Position numbers and translations under genes: made by a program. The notes under the pieces are model-generated. The model was not told the origin of the DNA and searched no databases. It was given only the letters and a program-made list of their open reading frames with translations. This document shows positions 1 through 8,643 of a stretch of DNA of 64,000 nt, piece by piece (the stretch's first letter is position 1; every line of letters starts with the position of its first letter). Source of the stretch: Leisingera daeponensis DSM 23529 (GTDB lineage: Bacteria > Pseudomonadota > Alphaproteobacteria > Rhodobacterales > Rhodobacteraceae); NCBI RefSeq assembly GCF_000473145.1, contig NZ_KI421500.1, positions 3,001,725 to 3,065,724 on the forward strand. The letters are read 5' to 3'.

Positions 1-480
1 GAGCCGGAACCGCCGGTTCATCGCAATGTCTCTGCCTTCCGCTCCAAAACGTGGCGGCCTTATTTCGACAATTTGCGCAATGGCGCGATTCTCGTCGATA
101 TCGACAGCCGGGCGCTGCACTTCTGGTCCGCAGATGGAAATACCTACAAGCTGTTTCCCTCCTCGGTGCCGCTGTCGGACGATCTGACACGGCGCGGCCG
201 CACTCAGGTGGTGCGCAAGGTGGAAGGGCCCAGTTGGTCGCCGACTCCGAACATGCGCAAGCGCAATCCGGAATGGCCCGCATATGTCCCGCCGGGACCG
301 GACAACCCGCTCGGCACCCATGCGCTGTACCTCAGCTGGAAGTATTACCGGATCCACGGAACCCACGATACGCGTAAAATCGGGCGCAAATCGTCCAACG
401 GCTGCATCGGGCTTTACAACGAGCACATTGCCCAGCTGTTCAGCCTTGCCAAAGTGGGTACACAGGTGTTGCTAATTTGA
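1..480 (+). CDS. L,D-transpeptidase (YkuD family), 5'-truncated
   Basis: The reading frame is open from the first base of the window and ends with TGA at 478-480, so the N-terminus, including any signal peptide, lies outside. The visible 159 residues carry the YkuD catalytic signature: a conserved HGT followed about 17 residues later by S-x-G-C-I-G-L, whose Cys is the nucleophile. Members of this family form 3-3 peptidoglycan cross-links or attach lipoproteins to peptidoglycan in the periplasm. No partner gene is visible upstream. The family call is firm; the exact substrate cannot be told from the fragment. Confidence 0.88.
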   Translation, partial: EPEPPVHRNVSAFRSKTWRPYFDNLRNGAILVDIDSRALHFWSADGNTYKLFPSSVPLSDDLTRRGRTQVVRKVEGPSWSPTPNMRKRNPEWPAYVPPGPDNPLGTHALYLSWKYYRIHGTHDTRKIGRKSSNGCIGLYNEHIAQLFSLAKVGTQVLLI

Positions 481-618
481 CGCCACGGGACCGGGCGCTA
501 GCCTGTTAACTATAACAAGCAATTGCAATCGCGCGATTTTGCTGGTTAGAAAAAAATACGAGGTATGTCTTGGGTGCGCGGTTCAGCTTTATGGCCCGCG
601 CAAATTCTGGAGGTTAAC

Positions 619-801
619 ATGAAAAAACTCGTTATCGCTGCTGCGCTGACCGCTGCTGCTTCGACCGCTACCGCGGGCAACCTGTCCGAGCCGGTTGTAG
701 AACCGCCGGTCATCGTTGAAGAAGCACAGGGCTCTTCCAGCGGCATCCTGCTGCCGCTGCTGCTGCTGGTCCTGGTTGGCGCAGCTGTTGCAGCGAACTA
801 A
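619..801 (+). CDS. small exported peptide with hydrophobic C-terminus
   Basis: This is a 60-residue product. The ATG at 619 is chosen because a good ribosome-binding site (GGAGG, 609-613) lies just upstream; an in-frame start at 565 has none. It has a Lys-Lys signal-peptide start and an Ala-rich h-region with a likely cleavage site after residue 18. A short Pro/Val/Glu-rich acidic stretch, a Gly-Ser linker and a very hydrophobic Leu/Val/Ala C-terminal segment that could span a membrane follow. A strong terminator follows directly, so it is a monocistronic unit. The layout (signal, acidic spacer, Ala/Gly-rich hydrophobic end) loosely recalls the yjbE-like protein at 56218-56508. Function is unknown. 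Confidence 0.7.
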   Translation: MKKLVIAAALTAAASTATAGNLSEPVVEPPVIVEEAQGSSSGILLPLLLLVLVGAAVAAN

Positions 802-820
802 GTTCGCGACACAGTTACGG

Positions 821-850
821 AAAAGGCGGTGGTTCTCCACCGCCTTTTTT
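821..850 (+). terminator. Rho-independent terminator
   Basis: A perfect 10-bp stem (AAGGCGGTGG paired with CCACCGCCTT) around a 4-base loop is followed by a run of T. It lies 20 bases after the small exported peptide gene. The reverse strand also has a short T-rich side, so it may also serve the gene ending at 878 on the opposite strand. Confidence 0.9.
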
Positions 851-877
851 GTTGGCTAAAGGCCGCTGCGGGGGCGG

Positions 878-3800
878 TCAAACCGCCGCCACCTCGCGCA
901 GGATCTCGTCCAGAACACTGGTTATCATGTCCGCATCTTCCGGTTCTATCGTCAGCGGCGGGCGGATTTTCAGGATATTGTCCTTGGGGCCTTCGCTGCC
1001 GATCAGGATCCGGTGATCGCGCATCCGGTTCTTGACGTAGGAACAGATCTCCGTGGCCTCAGTGCCATCCGGATTGACCAGCTCCACGCCCAGAAATAGG
1101 CCCATGCCGCGCACATCCCCGATGCAGGCGTGTTTCCCCTCCAGCGCCTTCAGTCCGCCTAACAATTGAGCGCCGACCACACGGGCATTTTCCTGAAGCT
1201 GCTCGTCATCGACGATATCCAGCACCTCTTTGCCGATTCGGCAGGAGAGGGTGGAACCTCCAAAGGTTGAGAAAAACTCGATCCCGTTGTCGAAACTCGC
1301 GGCGATTTCCTTGGTTGTGGCCAATACGCCGAGCGGATGCCCATTGCCGATCGGTTTGCCCATTACAACGATATCCGGGAGCGCGCCCTGATGTTCAAAG
1401 CCAAAGTAGTATTCGCCCAAGCGGCCCAGGCCGGTTTGCACCTCGTCTGCGATGCACACGCCGCCTGCGGCGCGAATCTTTTCGTAAACCGCGGGCAGGT
1501 AGCCCTTGGGCGGGATGATCTGGCCGCCCACAGACGGGAAAGTTTCGGCAATGAACCCGGCCACACCATGGCCCTTCTCCCGCAGACGGGCGATTGACGG
1601 GTCCACGAGATCTGCGAATTTCTGCGCCCGGTCCGGATCGCCGCGCCGGAATGAGCCGCGGTAGTCATCGGCAACTTCCACCAGCTCAACCCAGTCCGCT
1701 TGGCCAACGCCGCCGGGCTTGTTGAATTTGTAGGCAGAGATGTCAATCGCACCGGTGGTGTTGCCGTGGTAGCCGTGATCGGGCGTCACCATGCCCTTGG
1801 CGCCGGTATGGGCGCGGGCCAGGCGCAGGGCCAGCTCATTGGCCTCGGTGCCGGAATTCACAAAAAAACAGACCTCGAACCGGTCCGGCAGTTTGGACAG
1901 GACCTTCTCCGCAAAGGCGGTCTGAGCCGGATGCAGGTAGCGGGTGTTCGAATTCATCCGTTTCAGCTGATCCGCCGCCACTGCTTGAATGCGCGGATGG
2001 GCGTGGCCGACGTGAGGGACGTTGTTATAGGCGTCCAGATAGGGCCGCCCCCATTCGTCGAACAGGTGGTGTTTCCAGCCGCGCAGCAACATCACCGGGT
2101 CTTTGTAGGTGAGGCTCAGGTTGCCGCCGAAATGCGCGCGGCGGCCGGCAAGCACGTCTTCCTTGCTGGTGGGGTGATAGAGGACTTTTTCATCCGGCAG
2201 ATTCAGCAGTGCTGCCGGGTTGGGGCAAAGGGTCTGCCACAGGTACATTTCGTCCGGATCGCCAACACCGGGCCAGTCCGCCTCGATTCCCTCGGTGGTC
2301 AGGGCAAGCTGGAAATGCACATGCGGCGCCCAGCCGCCGTTCTGGCCGGGATCGCCCAGGCGGCAGAACTCCTCGCCTTTCTCCACCATGTCGCCAGGCT
2401 TCAGCCGGGTGAGGCATTCCGGGTCCAGATGGCCATAAAGGGTATAGAACGAATCGCCCGCCGGGGTTTCATGCCGCAGGATGATCACCCCGCCATAGTC
2501 CAGATGACCGTCTCGGTTTTCGGCCGCATAGACCTCACCGCGCAAGGGGGCAAACATCGGTGTGCCCGCCGGGGCAAAGGCGTCCACAGCCAGATGCACA
2601 GTACGCCTGTTGCTGGCTTTCCAAGGGCCTTTGCGGAAAGCCGCATCCGTGTAGATCAGCCGCGGCTCGTGATAATATCCCAGCCAGATGCGGCCATTAT
2701 CTTCAAACTCCTCGCCGGCCCTGGCGGCTTCTTCAAGGGGCATGTGGAACGGGTTCTGCGGCCAGGTAGAGTGCTCCACCGACAGCGAGCCCATCGGTGC
2801 GTCCGCCAAGTCCTGACCCATCAGCGGGGCGAAATTGCCGCGTTCCTGCTCCAGCCACGCCATCACCCTGTCGGCGCTGTCCACCACCGGCAGGCCGCTG
2901 GCGGCGCGCAGCCGGGCCGCTAGCAGACCGCGATGCAGCGTGCTGCCTTCCAGGAACCGCCAGGCCGGCGCTTGCGAGATGGTCACATAGGGGTCATCCG
3001 GGTTCTCCGCCGCCATCAGGGTGGAGTTCACCACGCTGACAGCCAGACGCGCGCGTAAAAGCGGCCAGACCATGTCCACTTCGGCGGGCGTCAGCGGGCA
3101 GGCCTCATGATAGCCCGCCACCAATGCCGCAAGCGCAGCCTCAGGCGCGGGATGGTCCAGAACGATATAGGCCGCGGCAATCGCCAGGTCGCAGACCCGC
3201 GGTGCGGCGCACATGTCCCCAAGGTCGATAAGGCCCGACACCCTGCGCGGTTCATTCAGTTCACCCGCGACCATGATGTTGTAGTCATTGGCGTCATTAT
3301 GGATGGCCTGCTTGGGCAGCGCGGCCAGATCAGGCTCTAACTTGACAAAGTCCGCGCAAATCTCGTCAAGGATCGCACGGCGCGCTGGGTCAGTGATGCA
3401 GGACAGCTGATCCTTGATCCAGCCCGCGCGCATAAGGTCCCATTTGAAATCCCGTTCCAGCCCCTCATGCCGGAAATCCGCCAGCGCCTTGGCCGATCCG
3501 CCCAGAACCTGACCGATCTCATGGATCAGCGCATCGCTCTTCGGCTCCGCCTTGGCATAGCAGCGCCCGGGCAGCTGGTTCAGCAGCCAGACCAGCCGGT
3601 CCTGGCCCGTTTCGTCCGGGAGTGTCAGCAGAGAGCGGCCGTCAGCTGAGGCGATCACCCGGGGGCAAGGCAGATCCGGCTGGCGTGCGGCGATATGCTC
3701 AAAGGCTTTCACCTGCATATCGACCAGCCAAGCCTCACAGCCCGGGCGCATGGCCTTGAGGATATAGCCTTGGCCATCTGCGTCCCGTGCCAGGAAGTTC

Positions 3801-3886
3801 AGGTCATACTCCCCATCAAGGCGGCTCAGTTCCGCCTTGATACCCCAATGCTCCTCAAGGGCAGCGGCCCAATGCGCAAGCGTCAT
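878..3886 (-). CDS. fusion: APH/hydroxylysine-kinase-like, M23 peptidase-like and class III aminotransferase-like phospho-lyase
   Basis: This is a 1002-residue protein of three parts. Residues 1-340 are an aminoglycoside-phosphotransferase/choline-kinase fold close to hydroxylysine kinase, with a catalytic H-N-D at 196-198 and a metal-binding D-L-G-D at 221-224. Residues about 400-545 are an M23 (LytM/lysostaphin) domain with intact metal ligands: H431 and D435 in HxxxD, and H522 and H524 in HxH. Residues 570-1002 are a fold-type I PLP enzyme of class III aminotransferases with Lys844 in MGKPIGNG, the signature of the ethanolamine-phosphate and 5-phosphohydroxylysine phospho-lyases. The ATG at 3886 is preferred over an upstream one at 3925 because GGGGAG precedes it. 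A plausible role (inference) is to phosphorylate an amino alcohol and then eliminate phosphate and ammonia. The role of the M23 module is unclear, and there is no signal peptide. Confidence 0.85.
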   Translation of the reverse strand: MTLAHWAAALEEHWGIKAELSRLDGEYDLNFLARDADGQGYILKAMRPGCEAWLVDMQVKAFEHIAARQPDLPCPRVIASADGRSLLTLPDETGQDRLVWLLNQLPGRCYAKAEPKSDALIHEIGQVLGGSAKALADFRHEGLERDFKWDLMRAGWIKDQLSCITDPARRAILDEICADFVKLEPDLAALPKQAIHNDANDYNIMVAGELNEPRRVSGLIDLGDMCAAPRVCDLAIAAAYIVLDHPAPEAALAALVAGYHEACPLTPAEVDMVWPLLRARLAVSVVNSTLMAAENPDDPYVTISQAPAWRFLEGSTLHRGLLAARLRAASGLPVVDSADRVMAWLEQERGNFAPLMGQDLADAPMGSLSVEHSTWPQNPFHMPLEEAARAGEEFEDNGRIWLGYYHEPRLIYTDAAFRKGPWKASNRRTVHLAVDAFAPAGTPMFAPLRGEVYAAENRDGHLDYGGVIILRHETPAGDSFYTLYGHLDPECLTRLKPGDMVEKGEEFCRLGDPGQNGGWAPHVHFQLALTTEGIEADWPGVGDPDEMYLWQTLCPNPAALLNLPDEKVLYHPTSKEDVLAGRRAHFGGNLSLTYKDPVMLLRGWKHHLFDEWGRPYLDAYNNVPHVGHAHPRIQAVAADQLKRMNSNTRYLHPAQTAFAEKVLSKLPDRFEVCFFVNSGTEANELALRLARAHTGAKGMVTPDHGYHGNTTGAIDISAYKFNKPGGVGQADWVELVEVADDYRGSFRRGDPDRAQKFADLVDPSIARLREKGHGVAGFIAETFPSVGGQIIPPKGYLPAVYEKIRAAGGVCIADEVQTGLGRLGEYYFGFEHQGALPDIVVMGKPIGNGHPLGVLATTKEIAASFDNGIEFFSTFGGSTLSCRIGKEVLDIVDDEQLQENARVVGAQLLGGLKALEGKHACIGDVRGMGLFLGVELVNPDGTEATEICSYVKNRMRDHRILIGSEGPKDNILKIRPPLTIEPEDADMITSVLDEILREVAAV

Positions 3887-3957
3887 CCAAATTCTCCCCG
3901 GTCTGCCGGCGTGCCCGGCGATCAAATATTGGATCCTATTTGGACCGGGATGAGGGT

Positions 3958-5019
3958 TTAGTCCAGCCAGCCTTTCAGATTCTCCTCGATAACCCCGGCC
4001 AGTGCGGCGATGTGGTCATCATCGTCGTTGAGACAGGGGATATAGAGAAAGTCCTCGCCGCCCGCGTGCTCAAAACTTTCGCGGATTTCCTCGTTGATCT
4101 CTTCCAGCGTCTCAATGCAGTCGGCAGAGAAGGCCGGCGCGATCACCGCAATGTTCTTCTTGCCTTCCTTGGCGAGCGCCGCGACGTGGTCCACGGTGTA
4201 GGGTTTCAGCCATTCCTCAGGCCCGAACACCGACTGGAAGGTCGAGGTGATCTGGGTGTCGTCCCAGCCCAGCCGCTCCTTCAGAAGGCGCGTCGTTTTC
4301 TGGCACTGGCAATGATAAGGGTCGCCCTGCATCAGATATCGCTTGGGCATCCCGTGGTAAGATACCACCAGAATATCCGGACGCTTCGCAGCCTTGGCAT
4401 AGGCCTCCTCCACCGACCGCGCCAGCGCATCTATATAGGCAGGCTGGTCGAAATAAGGCGCGATCGTGCGCGCGGCGGGCTGCCAAGTTTCTTCCATCAG
4501 GGCACGGAAGAACTGGTCGTTGGCCGTGCCAGAGGTCGCGCCGGCGTATTGCGGGTAGAGCGGTACAAACAGGATCTTCTGGCAGCCGGCCTCCACCATC
4601 TGCCGCACCTTGGACTTGGTTGAGGGGTTGCCATAGCGCATGCAGAAATCGACCATCACCTGATCGCCGTACCGTCCCTTCATCACCTCAGCCATCTTGG
4701 CGGTCTGGTCCTTGGTGATGGTCATCAGCGGGCTCTCGCCCTTGTCATGGTTCCAGATCGACTTGTACGCCGCGCCGGAGGAGAACGGGCGCTTGGTCAG
4801 GATGATCAGCTGCAGCAGCGGCTGCCATTTCCATGACGGGTAGTCGATCACCCGTTTGTCGGACAGGAATTCGTTCAGATACCGGCGCATCGGCCAATAG
4901 GAGTGATCGTCCGGCGTGCCAAGGTTGGCCAGCAGAATGCCGACTTTCTCCGCCGGGATCTTGGGGTGATCGGCGGGGGCGTGGGCAGGGCATTTGGCGG
5001 TCCGGGCGGCGTCCAGCAT
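3958..5019 (-). CDS. hemH: ferrochelatase
   Basis: This 353-residue protein inserts Fe2+ into protoporphyrin IX, the last step of protoheme synthesis. It carries the family N-terminal G-I-L-L-A-N-L-G-T-P, the catalytic His222 in S-Y-H-G-M-P, and the C-terminal P-A-F-S-x-D-C-x-E-T-L-E-E motif. The start at 5019 has an AGGAC ribosome-binding site; an ATG 14 codons upstream is less well placed. Length fits the family. It is 71 bases downstream of the fusion gene's start on the same strand and is probably expressed independently of it. Confidence 0.96.
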   Translation of the reverse strand: MLDAARTAKCPAHAPADHPKIPAEKVGILLANLGTPDDHSYWPMRRYLNEFLSDKRVIDYPSWKWQPLLQLIILTKRPFSSGAAYKSIWNHDKGESPLMTITKDQTAKMAEVMKGRYGDQVMVDFCMRYGNPSTKSKVRQMVEAGCQKILFVPLYPQYAGATSGTANDQFFRALMEETWQPAARTIAPYFDQPAYIDALARSVEEAYAKAAKRPDILVVSYHGMPKRYLMQGDPYHCQCQKTTRLLKERLGWDDTQITSTFQSVFGPEEWLKPYTVDHVAALAKEGKKNIAVIAPAFSADCIETLEEINEEIRESFEHAGGEDFLYIPCLNDDDDHIAALAGVIEENLKGWLD

Positions 5020-5121
5020 GGGCAGGTCCTGTGGGGCTGAGAATTTCGGTGTTGGCGGCAAACTACTGTCTTTACGCGCAGAAGGCCAATTGGATCACAT
5101 TGGCGCAGCCATAGCGGAGAC

Positions 5122-5961
5122 TTATCGGGGGCCGAGCTTGGTTTCCGGCACCTTCAAGGCATCGGCCAGGCGCATCTGGGCCGAGCCGGGGCGCAAGGGT
5201 TTTTGCTGGCTGTCCGATGGCGACCAGCCGGTGAGGCATACCAGCTCGAACGTCGCCGGCAACCGGCCGTCTGCGGTGGCGAAATGCGCGCGATAGATGT
5301 GATCGGCCAACTGGAACAGGGCTCGCGGCGCCGGGCGCTTTAGGCGCTGGGCGAGGGCGTTGGTCTCCCCCATGCCGCGCAGGTCGTGGATAAGATGCGT
5401 CAGATCACGGTATTGAGCGGTCAGCGGCACCAGGTCGGCCACCGGCAGGGCAAAACCGGCCCGCTGCAGCAGCCCGCCCAGATCCCGGATCTCACCCATC
5501 GGGGCAACGCGGGGGGACAGGCCGCCCAGAACGGTTGTCTCAGCTTCTGCCATGGCTGCGCGCAGCTCGTGAAGGGTCTGGCCACCCAGCAGCAGGACCA
5601 GCAGCAGCCCGTCTTCCTTCAGGGCGCGCCGGCATTGGATCAGCTGACCGACGGGATCATTGGCCCAATGCAGGCACATGGAATGGATCACCACATCATG
5701 CGCGCCTTGATCCAGTTCCAGAACGTCCGCGTCGGCCACGATCTTCGCGTCCGGCCGAAACCCTTCCCAGACCTCCGGGAAAGGGCAGACCACGGCGGGC
5801 GCTGTAAAGGTTCTGTTAACCAGGCTCAGGCGATCCTCGGCCTCATCCCGCGCCATATGGTGGAGGAACAGGGCGTCCGCCTGCCGTCTGGCGCGGCGGG
5901 ATGCCAGCGCCTGACGGTCAAAGAGCTGTTGCTGGGCCCGGTCTTTGGGTGCTTGTGTCAT
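5122..5961 (-). CDS. NDUFAF5-like SAM-dependent methyltransferase, motif I degenerate
   Basis: This 279-residue protein resembles the class I methyltransferase family that includes mitochondrial NDUFAF5, a complex I assembly factor reported to hydroxylate an arginine of NDUFS7. The region after motif I is typical: an acidic D-x-D-V-L-E-L stretch near residue 75, H-D-V-V-I-H-S-M-x-L-H-W-A-N-D-P near 90-103, and R-A-L-K-x-D-G. The glycine-rich SAM loop (usually D-x-G-x-G-x-G) is not recognisable between residues 40 and 70. It is divergent from comF, with only 13 bases between the starts. It could retain a modified cofactor mode or be a structural assembly factor. Confidence 0.7.
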   Translation of the reverse strand: MTQAPKDRAQQQLFDRQALASRRARRQADALFLHHMARDEAEDRLSLVNRTFTAPAVVCPFPEVWEGFRPDAKIVADADVLELDQGAHDVVIHSMCLHWANDPVGQLIQCRRALKEDGLLLVLLLGGQTLHELRAAMAEAETTVLGGLSPRVAPMGEIRDLGGLLQRAGFALPVADLVPLTAQYRDLTHLIHDLRGMGETNALAQRLKRPAPRALFQLADHIYRAHFATADGRLPATFELVCLTGWSPSDSQQKPLRPGSAQMRLADALKVPETKLGPR

Positions 5962-5974
5962 GGGGGCTATTTAG

Positions 5975-6703
5975 ATGCTGCTGGCAGGGATTCAAACCGC
6001 TGTTTCGCTAATCTACCCTCCGCAATGCCTGGGCTGCGGCGGGCTGGTAGGCAGCGACTTCGGCCTATGCGGGACATGCTGGTCCGGTATGAGCTTCATC
6101 AGCGGCACAGTGTGCGAAGGCTGCGGCGTTCCGCTGCCTGGGGAGGCGGACGGCTTCCGCCTGGAGTGTGACAGCTGCCTGCGCCATCCGCGGCCCTGGA
6201 GCCAGGGGAGGTCGGCGCTGATTTACGAGGGGCAGGGGCGCAAACTGGTGCTGGCCCTTAAACACGGCGACCGGACAGAAATCGCACAGGCCGCAGCCGT
6301 TTGGCTGGAACGCGCAGCGCAGCCGATGCTGAAGGATGATCCGCTGATCTGCCCGGTGCCGCTGCATTGGACCCGGCTGCTGAAGCGTAAGTACAATCAG
6401 TCGGCAGTGCTGGCAGACGCGCTGGCGAGACGCTCGGGATTGCAGCATTGCCCGGACCTGCTGCGCCGGATCCGTAAAACGCCTGCGCTGGAAGGAAAGA
6501 CACGGGACCAGCGTTACCAGCTTCTGGGGTCTGCCATCGGCGCGCATCCGGGCCGGCTGAACAGGATCAGGGGCCGCAGTGTTCTGATTGTGGACGACGT
6601 GATGACCTCTGGCGCCACGCTCAGCGCCTGCACCGATGCCTGCCTGCGGGCGGGAGCAGCAGAGGTGCGGGTGGCGGTGCTGGCCCGGGTCACGCAAGTG
6701 TGA
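5975..6703 (+). CDS. comF: ComF family phosphoribosyltransferase-like protein
   Basis: This is a 242-residue protein. An N-terminal zinc-finger region has four C-x2-C pairs (C18/C21, C32/C35, C47/C50, C65/C68). It is followed by a PRTase fold with the PRPP-binding signature V-L-I-V-D-D-V-M-T-S-G-A-T at residues 203-215. In naturally competent bacteria ComF acts in uptake and processing of single-stranded DNA; its reaction is not settled. It is first in a co-directional run comF-grxC-amidase-marR. The ATG at 5975 leaves room for only a short promoter shared with the divergent methyltransferase gene. Confidence 0.92.
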   Translation: MLLAGIQTAVSLIYPPQCLGCGGLVGSDFGLCGTCWSGMSFISGTVCEGCGVPLPGEADGFRLECDSCLRHPRPWSQGRSALIYEGQGRKLVLALKHGDRTEIAQAAAVWLERAAQPMLKDDPLICPVPLHWTRLLKRKYNQSAVLADALARRSGLQHCPDLLRRIRKTPALEGKTRDQRYQLLGSAIGAHPGRLNRIRGRSVLIVDDVMTSGATLSACTDACLRAGAAEVRVAVLARVTQV

Positions 6704-6785
6704 GCCCGGCGGCCAGCCTCTGGCAATTGTTGCAATGAATCCCCAATTCCTCCACAAGCTTCGAAACCAGATAATGGGGTCCTGA

Positions 6786-7043
6786 ATGAAAACGGTAGAA
6801 ATCTACACCTCGCCTCTGTGCGGTTACTGCCACGCAGCCAAGCGGCTGCTGAACCAGAAGGGTGTGGCATTTTCGGAAGTCAACGTGCTGGAGGAGCCGG
6901 AGCGCAAGGCGGAGATGATCCAGCGTGCCAACGGCAGCCGCACGGTGCCGCAGATCTTCATCGGCGGCACTCATGTCGGCGGCTGCGACGACCTCTATGC
7001 GCTGGAGCAGGCGGGCAAGCTCGACCCGCTGCTGGCGGCATAG
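6786..7043 (+). CDS. grxC: glutaredoxin 3
   Basis: This 85-residue dithiol glutaredoxin has the redox centre C-G-Y-C at residues 12-15, the cis-Pro T-V-P and the C-terminal G-G-C-D-D glutathione-binding motif. It reduces disulfides and glutathione mixed disulfides in the cytoplasm using glutathione. It lies 82 bases after comF and 15 bases before the amidase gene, so grxC and the amidase are probably co-transcribed, which suits a shared glutathione theme. Confidence 0.95.
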   Translation: MKTVEIYTSPLCGYCHAAKRLLNQKGVAFSEVNVLEEPERKAEMIQRANGSRTVPQIFIGGTHVGGCDDLYALEQAGKLDPLLAA

Positions 7044-7058
7044 TCCCGGAGAAACACC

Positions 7059-7889
7059 ATGCGCGCAGCTCTGCTTCAGATGACATCCACCGACATCCCG
7101 GCTGAAAACCTGGAAACGGTGAAGGCGATGATGGCGGAGGCTGTGCGCGGCGAAGCCGGTTTCGTGCTGACACCGGAGGTCACCAATTGCCTCTCCGGCA
7201 GCCGGACCCATCAGAAGGACGTTCTTTGCCATGAAGAGAACGACCCGACTTTGGCTGCCCTGCGGGACGAGGCGGCCAGGCACGGGGTCTGGCTGCTGCT
7301 CGGCTCGCTGGGGGTCAAGACCCACGACGCGGACGGCCGCTTTGCCAACCGGCAGTTTTTGATCAGCCCGCAGGGTGAAATCGCTGCGCGTTACGACAAG
7401 ATCCACATGTTCGACGTGGAGGTCACGCCAGAGGAAACCTACCGCGAATCCGATGGCTACCGCCCGGGCACCAAGGCCGTCGTGGCGGAAACGCCCTTCG
7501 CCAGGATCGGCATGACGATCTGCTATGACGTGCGCTTTCCGCATCTGCACCGGGCGCTGGCCCAGGGCGGAGCTCAAATTCTCACCGCGCCAGCGGCGTT
7601 CTCTTATGTGACGGGCGAGGCGCATTGGCATTCTCTGCTGCGCGCCCGGGCGATCGAGACCGGGTGTTTCGTGCTGGCGCCGGCGCAGACCGGCAAGCAT
7701 CCAGCCTCCCGCGGGCCCAGCCGCAAGACATACGGGCACTCCCTTGCCGTCGCTCCCTGGGGCGAGGTGCTGGCGGATGCGGGCCAGGAACCCGGCGTCA
7801 CTTACGTTGATCTCGACCTCGAAAAAGTGGCAGAAGCACGCAAGCGTGTGCCTTCCCTGACCCACGACCGGGAGTTCGACGGACCCTGA
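7059..7889 (+). CDS. nitrilase-superfamily amidase (Nit1/deaminated-glutathione amidase-like)
   Basis: This 276-residue carbon-nitrogen hydrolase has the catalytic triad in place: Glu40 (T-P-E-V), Lys114 (Y-D-K-I-H-M-F-D) and Cys155 (T-I-C-Y-D-V-R-F-P). The D-K-I-H-M-F-D context and overall length match the Nit1/Nit2 branch, in which Nit1 hydrolyses deaminated glutathione, a repair role. Position directly after grxC supports this. The ATG has a GGAG ribosome-binding site. Omega-amidase (Nit2) activity cannot be excluded from sequence alone. Confidence 0.88.
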   Translation: MRAALLQMTSTDIPAENLETVKAMMAEAVRGEAGFVLTPEVTNCLSGSRTHQKDVLCHEENDPTLAALRDEAARHGVWLLLGSLGVKTHDADGRFANRQFLISPQGEIAARYDKIHMFDVEVTPEETYRESDGYRPGTKAVVAETPFARIGMTICYDVRFPHLHRALAQGGAQILTAPAAFSYVTGEAHWHSLLRARAIETGCFVLAPAQTGKHPASRGPSRKTYGHSLAVAPWGEVLADAGQEPGVTYVDLDLEKVAEARKRVPSLTHDREFDGP

Positions 7890-8329
7890 TGGATGAAACC
7901 CATTCCCTGGCGGTATCGCTGTTCAGCGAGATACTGATGGCTGACCAGCTGGCCCGGTCACGCCTCAGCAAAGTGCTGCCTAAGGGTATGGAGCTCTCGC
8001 ATTTTTCGGTGCTCAATCACTTGGCGCGCGCCGGGCTGGAACGCTCGCCCGCACAGCTGGCCAAGGCGTTTCACGTGACGCGCGGCGCAATGACCAACAC
8101 GCTGAACAAGCTGGAAGTGGCGGGATATATCCATGTCCGGCCGGATTGGGATGATGCGCGGCGCAAGATGGTGGCGATCAGCCCGGCGGGCAGACAGGCC
8201 CGCGACGCGGCGCTGGCCGGGATCGTTCCGGTGATTTCCGAAGTGGTGGGGGAACTGGGCAGCGACCGGGTCCGGGCCGCCCTGCCGATCCTGCGCGAAC
8301 TGCGCGGCAAGCTGGAAGAAAGCGGCTGA
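7889..8329 (+). CDS. MarR-family transcriptional regulator
   Basis: This 146-residue winged-helix protein has the MarR core, with F-S-V-L-N-H-L-A, a recognition helix around T-R-G-A-M-T-N-T-L-N-K-L-E, and the wing D-W-D-D-A-R-R-K-M-V. Its ATG shares one base with the TGA of the amidase gene (TGATG), so translation is coupled. Ligand and targets are unknown. The palindromes downstream (8520-8541, 8593-8610) or the operon's own promoter are candidate sites but there is no direct evidence. Confidence 0.9.
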   Translation: MDETHSLAVSLFSEILMADQLARSRLSKVLPKGMELSHFSVLNHLARAGLERSPAQLAKAFHVTRGAMTNTLNKLEVAGYIHVRPDWDDARRKMVAISPAGRQARDAALAGIVPVISEVVGELGSDRVRAALPILRELRGKLEESG

Positions 8330-8370
8330 TCCGGCAGGCCCCGGCAGCCGGCTGATTGCAACGGTTCCCC

Positions 8371-8404
8371 AAAAAAGAAGGACGCCCGCAAGCAGGCGCC
8401 CTTC
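8371..8404 (-). terminator. Rho-independent terminator reading on the minus strand
   Basis: A 10-bp stem with one mismatch (GAAGGACGCC against GGCGCCCTTC) and an 8-base loop is followed on the minus strand by six T. It is about 240 bases past the ubiG stop, so the ubiG mRNA would carry a long 3' tail including the palindrome at 8593-8610. Confidence 0.75.
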
Positions 8405-8592
8405 CTCCCCATCAGTCCCCATCAATCCGTGAGTGGCGGTCCTGGCAACCTCTGGGCGGACCCGCCGGAAACAGCGGTAAGCAATTCTTCGGTTAAGGGG
8501 CTTTGCCCCAGACGGACCGGGTAACATTCCAAATCCGTTACCTGACGTTAACAATCAGGGCGGTGCAACTAAAGAGTGCATAAGGATTACCA

Positions 8593-8610
8593 CCTATCCT
8601 TAAGGATAGG
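8593..8610. repeat. perfect 18-base palindrome
   Basis: CCTATCC-TTAA-GGATAGG is its own reverse complement. It lies 34 bases downstream of the ubiG stop codon. It could be a protein-binding site or an mRNA hairpin protecting the 3' end; no T run follows on either strand. Confidence 0.7.
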
Positions 8611-8643
8611 CGGCCGCGCCGGCAGGGCGGTGTCCGCTGCGCC

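Larger units (their letters stand above)
8330..8643. other. intergenic region between convergent marR and ubiG
   Basis: No gene is supported in this 314-base gap. It holds a minus-strand terminator (8371-8404), an inverted repeat GGTAAC-N11-GTTACC near 8519-8541, and a perfect 18-base palindrome at 8593-8610. The 100 bases next to ubiG are less GC-rich than the flanking genes. Confidence 0.6.

Noticed and set aside
1700..2923. 407-codon plus-strand open frame
   Set aside because: It lies antisense within the fusion gene, whose domains and active sites are clear.
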